DNA of 64,000 nucleotides, from positions 310,001 through 374,000 of the forward strand of contig NZ_REEZ01000004.1 of assembly GCF_003990445.1 (NCBI RefSeq), written 5' to 3'. Shown here piece after piece: positions 29,217-38,312 of the stretch (positions are counted from its first letter, which is position 1; each line of letters begins with the position of its first letter). The notes beneath the pieces were generated by a model. That model worked only from the letters and a program-made list of their open reading frames with translations, searched no databases and was not told the origin of the DNA. The DNA is from Pararhodobacter zhoushanensis (GTDB lineage Bacteria; Pseudomonadota; Alphaproteobacteria; Rhodobacterales; Rhodobacteraceae). A program made the position numbers and the translations under genes.

Positions 29217-30527
29217 TTATCGTTTGATATTTGTGGTTTCTTGCAACATCTCGTCCACGGTCTGGATGACCTTGGCGTTCGACGAATAGGCGCGCTGGGT
29301 CTGGATCATGTCGGTCAGTTCCGCCGCGATGTCGGTTGCGCTTTCCTCCCGGGCGAAGCTGAGAATTTCGCCAGTCGGGCCGTCGCCCGCATCCCACAGG
29401 AACAGGCTGCCGGATTCGGCTGAGGCGCGGAAAGCCTGGCTGTCCAGCGCCGTCAGCCCGTTGGGATTGGGCACGTCGATCAGCGGAACCTGCGCGATGG
29501 TGCGGATCAGGCCCGAGTCGTAATAGGCTTTGACCAGCCCGTTGGCATCAACCTGCACCCCGGCCAGCGCCTGAACCGGCGCACCATTGCGGTCGATGGA
29601 AACCGGAATGAAGTCGTTCGCCATTTGCGAGAGGCTGTCCTCATCCGCGACGGCGCCGATGTTCAGGGCGATGTCCTGTCCGGCGACCGTTACGGTGAAT
29701 TCACCGGTCACCGCGTCATAGGCCCCGCCCGCCGCGCCGACATCCTGCGTCACGCTGAGGATGCGGCCGCCATTGGGCGGTGTGTCGTCAAACGTGATGC
29801 GGTATTCGCCGATCACCGAGCCGTCGTTGGTGTCGGTGATCGTCGCCAGCCATTCGTTCGAGCTGCCGGTGGCCGGAATCGTCGGCTCGAAATGCAGATT
29901 CAGCGATTCGGTGGTGCCCAGAGCGGTGTAATATTCAAGTCCGACATCATGCCCGACGCTTTCGGAATCAAAGCGGGTGGCGGTGGCGGGCAGGTTGGCG
30001 CGGACCGAGATGCGCGAGGTCGGGTCCGACGCGAACTGGTTGGCGTTGATATTGACCGGGACCAGCCCGCCGATGTTGTCGCGCGGGTAGGCACCGATGG
30101 AGCCATCGGCTTCAGCCGGCCAGCCTAGCAGGACCAGCCCGGCGGGGTTGGTCAGGACGCCATTGGCATCAGGGCGGAAGGATCCGGTGGTGGTCATCAT
30201 CAGGGGCAGCGTGCCGCCCGCAAGGACCGCATTGCTGGACGTGACAGGCAGAAAGCCGCGCCCGCTGATCGCAAGATCGGTCGCGTTCGAACTGCCGGTG
30301 ATCGCGCCATGCTGATCAATCAGGCGCAGCGTCGAGGCGCGCACGCCGCCGGCGATATAGGCCCCGGACTGCGCGCCCCCGATGACCATCGACTGAAACG
30401 AGGCGACCACGCGCTTGTAGCCTTGCGTCCCCGAATTGGAGATGTTGTCCGAGATTGCGGCGAGCCGGGTCGAGTTGGCGTTCAGACCGGCGATCCCGGC
30501 GTTGAACGATGAATAGAGGGTAGACAT
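29217..30527 (-). CDS. flgE: Flagellar hook protein FlgE
   Basis: A 436-residue protein forming the hook. The N-terminal motif LYSSFNAGIAGLNANSTRLAAISDNISNSGTQGYKR and the C-terminal DMIQTQRAYSSNAKVIQTVDEMLQETTNIKR are the conserved rod/hook family ends; the D1/D2 middle domains are present. I set the start at 30527, where the conserved N-terminus begins; a longer frame to 30575 adds unconserved residues. A hairpin separates it from motB upstream. Confidence 0.95.
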   Translation of the reverse strand: MSTLYSSFNAGIAGLNANSTRLAAISDNISNSGTQGYKRVVASFQSMVIGGAQSGAYIAGGVRASTLRLIDQHGAITGSSNATDLAISGRGFLPVTSSNAVLAGGTLPLMMTTTGSFRPDANGVLTNPAGLVLLGWPAEADGSIGAYPRDNIGGLVPVNINANQFASDPTSRISVRANLPATATRFDSESVGHDVGLEYYTALGTTESLNLHFEPTIPATGSSNEWLATITDTNDGSVIGEYRITFDDTPPNGGRILSVTQDVGAAGGAYDAVTGEFTVTVAGQDIALNIGAVADEDSLSQMANDFIPVSIDRNGAPVQALAGVQVDANGLVKAYYDSGLIRTIAQVPLIDVPNPNGLTALDSQAFRASAESGSLFLWDAGDGPTGEILSFAREESATDIAAELTDMIQTQRAYSSNAKVIQTVDEMLQETTNIKR

Positions 30528-30579
30528 GGCAGTGGCCTTTCGAGCTGGTGCGGAGCGATTGATCCGACACTGCACGACG

Positions 30580-30602
30580 GGCGTTAATGCGCGCCTAACG
30601 CC
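30580..30602 (-). terminator. Hairpin between motB and flgE
   Basis: GGCGTTA (30580-30586) and TAACGCC (30596-30602) form a 7-base-pair stem ten bases after the motB stop. There is no T-run, so it may be a processing or attenuation site rather than a full terminator. Confidence 0.35.
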
Positions 30603-30611
30603 GATCCACCG

Positions 30612-31412
30612 TCACGATTGCTGCCGCAAAAGGATCAGTTCCAGACGGTTGTTGCGCACCGACATCGGGTTCGGGTCCGCCGGACGACGGTCGGCGTGGC
30701 CGGTCACGCGGGCCAGGCGCGCCGGGTCGAAACCAGCGTCGCCCAGCAGGCGGCGTACCCGGTCGGCCCGCGCGGTCGAGAGGTGCCAGCGCGGGTCATT
30801 GGCCTGCACCACGGTATAGCTGCGCGTATGGCCTTCAATCGACAAGCGATTGACGACCATAGAGAAAATCTGCGACGTGACGATGATGATCTGCTCAAGA
30901 ACCGGCTCGGGCACATCGGTGTCGGTGATGAACAGCGGCGCGCCCGGCAGATCGAAAAGTTCAATCACCAGCCCTTCGTCGGTGACGCGGGTCACCACGT
31001 GGCGCAGCGCCTGATCCATGAGCGCGCTTTCGCCGCCCAGACCGTTCAGATGTTCCTGAAGCTGTTCAAAGCTGGCGGTTTCGGCGCGCGTGTCGGTGCC
31101 TGATTCGGTTGCTTCGTCTTCGGGCCGGGCAGGCGCGGCCTGCGTGCGGGTTTCCACATCGGTGCCGCCAAACATGCCTTCGCCGCCAGAGGAGATCCGG
31201 TGCACCGGTATCGACGGATTGAAGTAATCCGCCAGCCCGCGGCGTTGTGATTCGGTTGTTGCCCCCAGCAGCCACATCATCAGAAAGAACGCCATCATCG
31301 CGGTCACAAAGTCCGCATAAGCCACCTTCCAGGCGCCGCCATGGTGGCCGCCGCCCTTCACGATTTTCTTTCGTTTGACGATGATCGGCGCGGCGTTGTT
31401 TTGCCGGCTCAT
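30612..31412 (-). CDS. motB: Flagellar motor stator protein MotB
   Basis: A 266-residue stator subunit. The basic N-terminus (KRKKIVKGGGHHGG) precedes a single transmembrane helix with WKVAYADFVTAMMAFFLMMWLLG; Asp34 is the proton-carrying residue. The periplasmic OmpA-like peptidoglycan-binding domain (about 145-260) ends with VTGHADRRPADPNPMSVRNNRLELILL. The last motif is NNRLE instead of the more usual NRRVE. motA is not adjacent. It is the first gene of the flagellar run and lies 57 bases after the metallophosphatase. Confidence 0.93.
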   Translation of the reverse strand: MSRQNNAAPIIVKRKKIVKGGGHHGGAWKVAYADFVTAMMAFFLMMWLLGATTESQRRGLADYFNPSIPVHRISSGGEGMFGGTDVETRTQAAPARPEDEATESGTDTRAETASFEQLQEHLNGLGGESALMDQALRHVVTRVTDEGLVIELFDLPGAPLFITDTDVPEPVLEQIIIVTSQIFSMVVNRLSIEGHTRSYTVVQANDPRWHLSTARADRVRRLLGDAGFDPARLARVTGHADRRPADPNPMSVRNNRLELILLRQQS

Positions 31413-31469
31413 CCCATCATTCCTTCAGTCACCCAAGCCAAACGCTAGCAGACAGGTGTGAAGCGGGAG

Positions 31470-32198
31470 TTAAGCGTTGCCGGGCGCGCGAAGCGGCACG
31501 CGGCCTTCAGGCGTCAGCATAAAGACAGCACGGCCTTCAACCACGATGGTGGTCAGCGGCCCGCCATAGGCCGCGCCGCTGTCGATATTCACGCGGTTGC
31601 CGTAATGGGTGGGGGCGTCGATATTGGTGTGGCCGTGGATCACCAGCCAAGGGTGCGGCTGGGTGAACTCAAGAAACGGGCCGCGAATCCAGCTCAGATC
31701 ATCCTCGACCTGATCGTCCAGCGCGACGCCGGGGCGCACGCCGGCATGCACGAAAAGGACATCGCCGCGCAGGCAATAGCCCGGCAGATCGTTCAGGAAG
31801 GCGCGGTGCCCCTGCGGGACGGCGGCGCTGGCCTCGGCCGGGCTGGCGTCGGGCGTGGCGCCGTAGCTTTGCAGCGTCGTGCCGCCCCCGATGCGCGGAT
31901 TCAGATAATCCAGATCGGCCCGCAGGATCGGGTCATGTTTGCCGTCGAGAAACAGTGTGAACATGCGGTCATGGTTGCCCTTGAGGACGACCCAGGGCTT
32001 GCCAGCCAACTGCCCTTTGAGCAGCAGATCCACCACCCCGCGCGAATCCGGGCCACGATCGACCAGATCACCGACATGGACGACCGGCGAGTCAGCATCG
32101 CCAACCCGCGCGCGGTCGGCGGCGATCAGGTCATGGGCCTGATGCAAAAGGTGGATCTGGCCGTGGATGTCGCCGATGGCATAGGTGCGAAGGGTCAT
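31470..32198 (-). CDS. Calcineurin-like metallophosphoesterase (serine/threonine phosphatase type)
   Basis: A 242-residue two-metal phosphatase. The family motifs are in order: GDIHGQ (about residues 9-14), VHVGDLVDRGPDS, LKGNHD, VHAG and the late VIHGHTNID. This set is that of the bacterial PPP/PrpA-like protein phosphatases. The start at 32198 places the GDIHG motif at the usual distance; a longer frame upstream is not supported. Its substrate is unknown. It precedes motB on the same strand, but no functional link is evident. Confidence 0.9.
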   Translation of the reverse strand: MTLRTYAIGDIHGQIHLLHQAHDLIAADRARVGDADSPVVHVGDLVDRGPDSRGVVDLLLKGQLAGKPWVVLKGNHDRMFTLFLDGKHDPILRADLDYLNPRIGGGTTLQSYGATPDASPAEASAAVPQGHRAFLNDLPGYCLRGDVLFVHAGVRPGVALDDQVEDDLSWIRGPFLEFTQPHPWLVIHGHTNIDAPTHYGNRVNIDSGAAYGGPLTTIVVEGRAVFMLTPEGRVPLRAPGNA

Positions 32199-32654
32199 GG
32201 ATCCGTCCGGTTGGCGTTTGGCCCGGTTGTCGGCCAATTCGGACCCAAGTTCAATGCATCCGGGCCGTCGGCTCTTTAAGGGCGCGGCCGAATGCACGCG
32301 CGGACAAGGATTTTCCCCAACGTCAACCACCCCGCGAACCGGCAAGTTGCTGCGTTCGGTGATCCCGGAACAGGAAGACAGTTGCCGAATGCGCGCCGAA
32401 CGGTAAAGTTGGCGTTAGCGCAACACTGCGACCGGTTGATGAAACTTTGACCTGAGTCGCGGAACGCTGAACAGACGGCCGGTCAACGGCGCGCAGAAAA
32501 AGGGGAGCTCTAGCCACGACCTCTGCTCGCAGCCTTTGCGACACGGAGCGTACTGACCCACCGGGCAGTGCGACCGCACAACAACGGCTCTGGAACCGGC
32601 CCGCGAGGCCGGCAACCGGACGGCCACATACTTGATCCACAGGAAGGATACGAC
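32199..32654. other. 456-base intergenic region upstream of the liv-type operon
   Basis: I see no credible gene here. It should hold the divergent promoters for the metallophosphatase and the ABC operon. A candidate plus-strand promoter is TTGCCG (32382-32387), 16 bases, TAAAGT (32404-32409), each element matching four of six consensus bases. A short stem CCGGCC-CGCGA-GGCCGG lies at 32596-32612. A GGAAGGA ribosome site precedes the ATG at 32655. Evidence for the promoter is weak. Confidence 0.4.
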
Positions 32655-33833
32655 ATGAAGAAACTCTTGCTCACTACCGCCCTCGTCGGCTTTGCCGGCA
32701 CCGCGTATGCTGACGATGTTCCGCTGGGCATCATCTTCGGCTTTACCGGCCCGCTGGAATCCATCACCCCGGCCATGGCGCAGAGCGCCGAAATGGCTGT
32801 GGCGGAAGTGAACGCCTCGGGCCTGTTCTCGCTGGGCACGGTCACCACGGTACGCGGCGATGACGGGTGCATCGACTCGGGTCTGGCTGTTGCCACGGCC
32901 GAGCGTCTGGTGACCTCGGACCGCGTTGTCGGCATCGTCGGCGCTGACTGCTCGGGCGTCACCGGCGCGATCCTGCAGAACGTCGCGCGTCCGAACGGCG
33001 TTGTGATGATCTCGCCCTCGGCCACCTCGCCCGCGCTGTCGACGGCTGAAGATGACGGCCTGTTCTTCCGCACCGCTCCGTCGGATGCGCGTCAGGGGCA
33101 GGTTGTGGCCGATATCCTGGTCGATCGCGGCGTCAGCACCATTGCCATCACCTATACCAACAATGACTACGGCGCGGGTCTGGCTGATTCGATTCAGGCC
33201 GCCTTCACCGCTGCGGGCGGCACCGTCACGATGGTTGCCTCGCACGAAGACGGCAAAGCCGACTATTCGGCTGAAGTCGGTGCGCTGTCGGCTGCCGGTG
33301 GTGAAGTGCTGGTGGTTGCCGGTTACGTTGACCAGGGCGGTCGCGGCATCATCCGTTCGTCGCTGGATCTGGGCGCGTTCGACACGTTCGAACTGGTTGA
33401 CGGCATGATCGGCGACAGCCTGCTGGAAGCCATGGGCGACGAGCTGGAAGGCACCTTTGGCCAGCTGCCGGGCGCTGACAATCCGGGCACCGGCATGTTC
33501 CAGGATCTGGCCACCGCTGCGGGCTTCGACGGCTCGTCGGCGTTCGCACCGGAATCCTATGACGCGGCTGCACTGATGCTGCTGGCGATGGCTGCGGCCA
33601 ACTCGACCGCTTCGGCTGACTACAAAGACCACGTCATGGACGTCGCCAACGCCCCCGGCGAGCAGATCTATCCGGGTCAGCTGGCCCACGCGCTGGAAAT
33701 CATCGCGGCCGGCGGTGACGTCGATTACGTCGGTGCGTCGGCGGTCGAGCTGATCGGTTCGGGAGAAAGCGCCGGTAACTACCGTGAGCTGGAAGTCCAG
33801 AACGGCGCGTTCGAGACCGTGCGCTTCCGCTGA
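32655..33833 (+). CDS. livK: Branched-chain amino-acid type ABC transporter substrate-binding protein
   Basis: A 392-residue periplasmic receptor. The signal peptide is MKKLLLTTALVGFAGTAYA (about 1-19), followed by the family-typical start DDVPLGIIFGFTGPLESITPAMAQSAEMAVAEVN. The middle has GADCSGVTGAILQNVARPNGVVMISPSATSPALS, the usual ligand-pocket segment of the LivJ/LivK fold. The name is for the family; the ligand could be an amino acid, amide or aromatic acid. It is followed by a hairpin with a T-run and then the ATPase genes. Confidence 0.9.
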   Translation: MKKLLLTTALVGFAGTAYADDVPLGIIFGFTGPLESITPAMAQSAEMAVAEVNASGLFSLGTVTTVRGDDGCIDSGLAVATAERLVTSDRVVGIVGADCSGVTGAILQNVARPNGVVMISPSATSPALSTAEDDGLFFRTAPSDARQGQVVADILVDRGVSTIAITYTNNDYGAGLADSIQAAFTAAGGTVTMVASHEDGKADYSAEVGALSAAGGEVLVVAGYVDQGGRGIIRSSLDLGAFDTFELVDGMIGDSLLEAMGDELEGTFGQLPGADNPGTGMFQDLATAAGFDGSSAFAPESYDAAALMLLAMAAANSTASADYKDHVMDVANAPGEQIYPGQLAHALEIIAAGGDVDYVGASAVELIGSGESAGNYRELEVQNGAFETVRFR

Positions 33834-33857
33834 TGCAGAAGTTTGGCTGACAACAAG

Positions 33858-33891
33858 CAGCCCGGGACTGACGGTTCCGGGCTGTCTTTTT
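33858..33891 (+). terminator. Attenuating terminator between receptor and ATPase genes
   Basis: CAGCCCGGGA (33858-33867) pairs with TTCCGGGCTG (33875-33884, one G-T wobble) and is followed by TCTTTTT. It sits inside the operon, so partial readthrough would give excess receptor over permease, a common arrangement. Confidence 0.75.
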
Positions 33892-33905
33892 GCAAGGATA
33901 CGCGC

Positions 33906-34697
33906 ATGATCCGGGTCGAAGACCTGCACAAGCATTTTGGCGGCTTCCATGCCGTCGACGGCGCCAGTCTCACCATTGCCGAAGGCTCGATCACCGGATT
34001 GATCGGACCCAACGGCGCGGGCAAGACGACGCTTTTCAACGTCATCGCCGGCGTTCTCAAACCGACCTCGGGCACGGTGTCCATGGCGGGTCAGGACATC
34101 ACCGGACTGGAGCCGCACGAGTTGTTCCACAAGGGATTGCTCAGGACGTTCCAGATCGCCCACGAATTCGGCTCGATGACCGTCCGCGAGAATCTGATGA
34201 TGGTTCCCCCGCGCCAGGCTGGCGAAGGTCTGTTCGCCGCGTGGTTCCAACGCGGTGCCGTCCGGCGCGAGGATGAAGAAATCCGCCGCCGTGCCGATGA
34301 GGTGCTGGAGTTCCTGACCATTTCGCATATCGCGGATGAGAAGGCGGGCAACATCTCGGGCGGGCAGAAAAAGCTGCTTGAGCTGGGCCGTACGATGATG
34401 ACCGACGCCAAGATCGTCTTTCTGGACGAGGTCGGCGCGGGCGTGAACCGGACGCTGCTCAACACCATCGCCGACGCCATCGTCCGCCTGAATCAAGAGC
34501 GCGGCTATACCTTTGTCGTCATCGAGCACGACATGGATTTCATCGGCCGCATCTGCAACCCGGTGATCTGCATGGCCGAGGGCAAGGTGCTGGCCGAAGG
34601 CACGCTGGATGAGATCAAGGCGAATGAGCAGGTGATCGAGGCCTATCTGGGCACCGGCCTTAAAAACAAGGTCAAGGCGGAGGTCGGTCATGTCTGA
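33906..34697 (+). CDS. livG: LivG-type ABC transporter ATPase
   Basis: A 263-residue ATPase of the branched-chain amino-acid class. It shows Walker A GPNGAGKTT, signature ISGGQKKLLELGR and a Walker B followed by LDEVGAGVNRTLL, where the normal proline after DE is replaced by Val. The switch His lies in FVVIEHDMDFI. The ATG at 33906 is preceded by AAGGA. It overlaps livF by eight bases. Confidence 0.93.
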   Translation: MIRVEDLHKHFGGFHAVDGASLTIAEGSITGLIGPNGAGKTTLFNVIAGVLKPTSGTVSMAGQDITGLEPHELFHKGLLRTFQIAHEFGSMTVRENLMMVPPRQAGEGLFAAWFQRGAVRREDEEIRRRADEVLEFLTISHIADEKAGNISGGQKKLLELGRTMMTDAKIVFLDEVGAGVNRTLLNTIADAIVRLNQERGYTFVVIEHDMDFIGRICNPVICMAEGKVLAEGTLDEIKANEQVIEAYLGTGLKNKVKAEVGHV

Positions 34698-35424
34698 ACA
34701 TCCCGTGACACCAGATCCCGAAGCCGTGCTGATCGGCGATGCGATGACCGGCGGCTATGGTGCCGCAGACATCCTGCACGATTGCACCATCGCCGTGGAC
34801 AAGGGCCAGATCGCGGTCATCGTCGGCCCCAACGGGGCGGGCAAATCGACGGCGATGAAGGCGGTCTTCGGCATGCTCAATCTGCGCAAGGGGCAGGTGC
34901 GGCTGAACGGTGAAGACATCACCAGCCTGTCGCCGCAGGACCGCGTGGCCAAGGGCATGGGCTTTGTGCCCCAGACGCGCAACATCTTCCCGTCGATGAC
35001 GGTGCAGGAAAACCTTGAGATGGGCGCCTTCATCCGCGGTGACGATTACCGCGAGACGATGGAGCAGATCTACCACCTGTTCCCCATCCTGCGCGACAAG
35101 CGCAATCAGGCGGCGGGCGAACTGTCCGGTGGTCAGCGCCAACAGGTTGCCGTGGGCCGTGCGTTGATGACCAAGCCGTCTGTCCTGATGCTGGACGAGC
35201 CGACAGCGGGCGTGTCGCCCATCGTCATGGATGAGCTGTTCGACCGAATCATCGAGATCGCCCGCACCGGGATTTCCATCCTGATGGTCGAGCAAAACGC
35301 CCGGCAGGCGCTGGAGATCGCGCATAAGGGCTACGTTCTGGTACAGGGTGCGAACCGCTTCACCGACACCGGGCAGGCGCTGCTGGCCGACCCCGAGGTC
35401 CGCCGCAGCTTTCTGGGGGGGTAG
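34690..35424 (+). CDS. livF: LivF-type ABC transporter ATPase
   Basis: A 244-residue ATPase, partner of LivG. Walker A GPNGAGKST, signature LSGGQRQQVAVGRAL, Walker B LMLDEPTAGVSP and switch His region ILMVEQNARQAL are all canonical. Its start lies inside the livG end, suggesting coupled translation and equal amounts of the two ATPases. Confidence 0.95.
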   Translation: MSEHPVTPDPEAVLIGDAMTGGYGAADILHDCTIAVDKGQIAVIVGPNGAGKSTAMKAVFGMLNLRKGQVRLNGEDITSLSPQDRVAKGMGFVPQTRNIFPSMTVQENLEMGAFIRGDDYRETMEQIYHLFPILRDKRNQAAGELSGGQRQQVAVGRALMTKPSVLMLDEPTAGVSPIVMDELFDRIIEIARTGISILMVEQNARQALEIAHKGYVLVQGANRFTDTGQALLADPEVRRSFLGG

Positions 35425-35426
35425 AG

Positions 35427-35780
35427 ATGCGCTTTCTGCTTCCGCTTCTGCTCGCCGCCTCGCCTGCCCTTGCCGAAGGTCAGCGCGATGCTTTCACCTG
35501 CGACGCCCTGATGACCTGTATCGTGAACCAGCCCTGCACCGACGGAGGAGAGGGTTTTGGTCTGGCTTTCCTCGGTGGCGGGCTGGAAATCGAGATGGGC
35601 GGCACAGTCATTCAGCCTGTTTATGACGGCACCCTGCAGATCGCCGCCTGGGAACGGGGCACCGGCTTTTATCAGCTGCGCCTGACGGGCGACGGCGGAG
35701 GCCTGCTCACGCTGTCCATGGCCAATGGTGCCTCGTTCGAGGAAACAACCGTCCTCTGGCTGCACTGTTCGCCGCAATGA
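35427..35780 (+). CDS. Small exported protein within the liv-type operon
   Basis: A 117-residue protein I do not recognise. It has a short signal peptide (about 1-16, MRFLLPLLLAASPALA) and a small mature domain with four cysteines (CDALMTCIVNQPC and a C-terminal LHC), likely two disulfides, and a beta-rich pattern. It starts two bases after livF and is followed by livH, so it is cotranscribed with the transporter. It might be an accessory periplasmic factor for this importer, but that rests on position only. Confidence 0.75.
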   Translation: MRFLLPLLLAASPALAEGQRDAFTCDALMTCIVNQPCTDGGEGFGLAFLGGGLEIEMGGTVIQPVYDGTLQIAAWERGTGFYQLRLTGDGGGLLTLSMANGASFEETTVLWLHCSPQ

Positions 35781-35811
35781 CCTCAGGTCCGCTGTCTGGA
35801 AAGGCTCCTTT

Positions 35812-36822
35812 ATGGAAATCCTGAATGCTTTGGTCTTGCTGGCCAACTTCGTTTTGATCCCCGCCATTTCGTATGGCAGCCAACTGGCGCTGGGCGCGCT
35901 GGGCATCACGCTGATTTACGGCATCCTGCGCTTTTCGCATTTCGCGCATGGCGACGTGATGGCCTTTGGCACGATGCTGGTGATCCTTGTCACCTGGGCG
36001 CTGCAATCGGCGGGTGTGTCGATTGATCCGCTTCCCACCGCGCTGCTGGCCCTGCCGATTGGCATCATCGGCACCGCGATCCTGCTTCTGGGCACCGACC
36101 GCGTTGTCTATCGCTTTTACCGAAAAGTGCGCGCCGCGCCGATTGTGGTGGTGATGGCCTCGCTGGGGGTGATGTTCGTGGTCAACGGGCTGGTGCGCTT
36201 TGTCATCGGTCCGAATGATCAGAACTTTGCCGATGGTGCGCGCTTCCTGTTCACCGTGCGCGAGTTCCGCAACTATACCGGCCTCGATGAGGGGCTGGGC
36301 ATCCGCTATTCGCAGATGATCACCGTGGCGATTACGGCGCTGGTGGTGGCGGCGTTGTTCTGGTTCCTCAACCGAACACGCACCGGGAAATCCATGCGTG
36401 CTTACTCGGATAACGAGGATCTGGCGCTGCTGTCAGGCATCAACCCCGAGCGGGTGGTGACGGTGACATGGCTGGTCGTCGCGGTGTTGGTGACGGTGGC
36501 CGGGACGCTCTATGGTCTGGACAAGAGCTTCAAGCCCTTCACCTATTTCCAGCTGCTGCTGCCGATGTTCGCCGCCGCCATTCTGGGCGGCCTGGGGAAC
36601 CCGCTGGGCGCATTGGCCGGAGCCTTTGTCATCGCGCTGTCCGAGGTCGGCGTGACCTATGCGTTCCGCAAGTTCTTCCAGTACCTGCTGCCGGAAAGTC
36701 TGGAGCCAAACTCACTGATGCAGCTTCTGTCGACCGACTATAAATTCGCGGTGTCCTTCGTGCTTCTGGTGCTGGTGCTGCTGTTCCGCCCGACCGGGCT
36801 CTTCAAGGGGCAATCCGTATGA
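35812..36822 (+). CDS. livH: LivH-type ABC transporter permease
   Basis: A 336-residue inner-membrane permease with about eight to nine helices. The segment QLALGALGITLIYGILRFSHFAHGDVMAFG is the LivH N-terminal signature and GLGNPLGALAGAFVIALSEVG the C-terminal one; the cytoplasmic loop has MRAYSDNEDLALLSGINPERV. The ATG at 35812 is preceded by GGAAAGG. Its stop overlaps livM as ATGA. Confidence 0.93.
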   Translation: MEILNALVLLANFVLIPAISYGSQLALGALGITLIYGILRFSHFAHGDVMAFGTMLVILVTWALQSAGVSIDPLPTALLALPIGIIGTAILLLGTDRVVYRFYRKVRAAPIVVVMASLGVMFVVNGLVRFVIGPNDQNFADGARFLFTVREFRNYTGLDEGLGIRYSQMITVAITALVVAALFWFLNRTRTGKSMRAYSDNEDLALLSGINPERVVTVTWLVVAVLVTVAGTLYGLDKSFKPFTYFQLLLPMFAAAILGGLGNPLGALAGAFVIALSEVGVTYAFRKFFQYLLPESLEPNSLMQLLSTDYKFAVSFVLLVLVLLFRPTGLFKGQSV

Positions 36823-38123
36823 CCATTCGTCACGCTTCTTATTTCGCGATCATGGCGGTTCTGTTGGTGCTGGTCGGCTGGTTGCAAAGCTGGTCGGTGG
36901 CGATGGGACTGGTCAACATGTGCCTGATCTCGGCGATCATGGCGCTGGGGGTCAACATCCAGTGGGGCTATGCCGGGCTGTTCTCGGTCGGCACCATGGG
37001 CTTTGTCGCGCTGGGGGGACTGGGCGTCGTGCTCACCTCGATGCCGCCGGTGCGTGATGCGTGGTCGGCAGGGGGCGTCGGTGTGCTGGCCGGGCTTGCG
37101 GTCGGTGTGCTGGCCATCATCGCGGCAGTACAGGTTTACCGCCGGATGCAAAAGGGCTGGCTGCGTGCCGCCGTTCTGTTGGTGGTGATCGTCGGCGGGT
37201 TCTTCGCCTTCCGCGCGGTGATGGACCCGGCCGTCGATGCCATCGAGGGCACCAACACCGCCGTTGCGGGCTATCTGGGCGGGGCCGGGATGCCGGTGAT
37301 CTTGTCGTGGCTGGTCGGCGGTCTGCTGGCCGCCGGAGCGGCCTGGGTGATCGGCAAGGTCAGTCTGGGCCTGCGGTCGGACTATCTGGCCATCGCCACG
37401 CTGGGCATCGCCGAGACGATCATCGCGGTCATCAAGAACGAGGATTGGCTGTCGCGCGGCGTGCGCAACGTCAACGGGCTGCCGCGCCCGCTGGTGGTGC
37501 CCTACGAGGTCAATCTGCAATCCAACCCCGAGTTCATCGCCTGGGCGCAATACTTCGGCTTTGACGCGGTCGAGGCGTCGTCGCTGTTCGTCAAGCTGTG
37601 CTACGCGCTGCTCTTCGTCGTCGTTCTGGCGATCATCATGTGGCTGTCCGAGCGGGCGTGGAACTCGCCCTGGGGCCGCATGATGCGCGCCATCCGCGAC
37701 AACGAAACCGCCGCGCGGGCGATGGGCAAGAACGTCACCAAGCGCCACCTGCAGGTGTTTATTCTGGGCTCGGCGGTCTGCGGTATTGCCGGGGCGATGC
37801 TGACCACGCTGGACGGGCTGTTCACGCCGGGCACCTACCAGCCGCTGCGGTTCACCTTCCTGATCTGGGTGATGGTGATCGTCGGCGGGTCGGGTAACAA
37901 CTGGGGCGCGGTGCTGGGCGGGTTCCTGATCTGGTTCCTGTGGGTCGAGGTCGAGCCGATCGGCCTGTGGCTGATCCAGACGCTGACCGACACCATGCCC
38001 GACGACAGCGCCATCCGCGCGCATCTGCTGGAGAGCGCGGCCCATATGCGCCTGATGACGATGGGTATCATCCTGCTTCTGGTGCTCAGGTTCGCGCCCC
38101 GCGGGTTGATCCCTGAGAAGTAA
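36819..38123 (+). CDS. livM: LivM-type ABC transporter permease
   Basis: A 434-residue permease with about ten helices. It has NIQWGYAGLFSVGTMGFVALGG near the N-terminus, LGLRSDYLAIATLGIAETI in the middle, and the coupling loop SPWGRMMRAIRDNETAARAMGKNVTKRHL. It carries an insertion of about 60 hydrophobic residues compared with minimal LivM. It overlaps livH by four bases and ends before a strong terminator. Confidence 0.93.
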   Translation: MTIRHASYFAIMAVLLVLVGWLQSWSVAMGLVNMCLISAIMALGVNIQWGYAGLFSVGTMGFVALGGLGVVLTSMPPVRDAWSAGGVGVLAGLAVGVLAIIAAVQVYRRMQKGWLRAAVLLVVIVGGFFAFRAVMDPAVDAIEGTNTAVAGYLGGAGMPVILSWLVGGLLAAGAAWVIGKVSLGLRSDYLAIATLGIAETIIAVIKNEDWLSRGVRNVNGLPRPLVVPYEVNLQSNPEFIAWAQYFGFDAVEASSLFVKLCYALLFVVVLAIIMWLSERAWNSPWGRMMRAIRDNETAARAMGKNVTKRHLQVFILGSAVCGIAGAMLTTLDGLFTPGTYQPLRFTFLIWVMVIVGGSGNNWGAVLGGFLIWFLWVEVEPIGLWLIQTLTDTMPDDSAIRAHLLESAAHMRLMTMGIILLLVLRFAPRGLIPEK

Positions 38124-38129
38124 GCACTG

Positions 38130-38165
38130 AAAACCCCCGGCTCATAAGCCGGGGGTTTTTCTTTG
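38130..38165 (+). terminator. Rho-independent terminator of the liv-type operon
   Basis: AAAACCCCCGGCT (38130-38142), loop CATA, AGCCGGGGGTTTT (38147-38159) and further Ts form a perfect, strong intrinsic terminator seven bases after the livM stop. Confidence 0.93.
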
Positions 38166-38312
38166 CCGCCGGTGTTACGGCGCGTCCCGCAGTTGCCGCT
38201 CAGGCACTTGGCCCCGCTATCCCCGCTTATCAAACGTAAGACGCGGCCAGCATCGGGGCTGACCGCGTCAAACAGGTTGAGGGCCGCACCATGTCCGTGG
38301 TGCGCGCCGCGC

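Noticed and set aside
38285-38304. CGCACCA-TGTCCG-TGGTGCG stem as terminator of the second TRAP permease
   Set aside because: It is placed correctly after the permease stop on the minus strand, but the stem is short (7 bp) and has no T-run. I could not support it beyond chance in GC-rich DNA.
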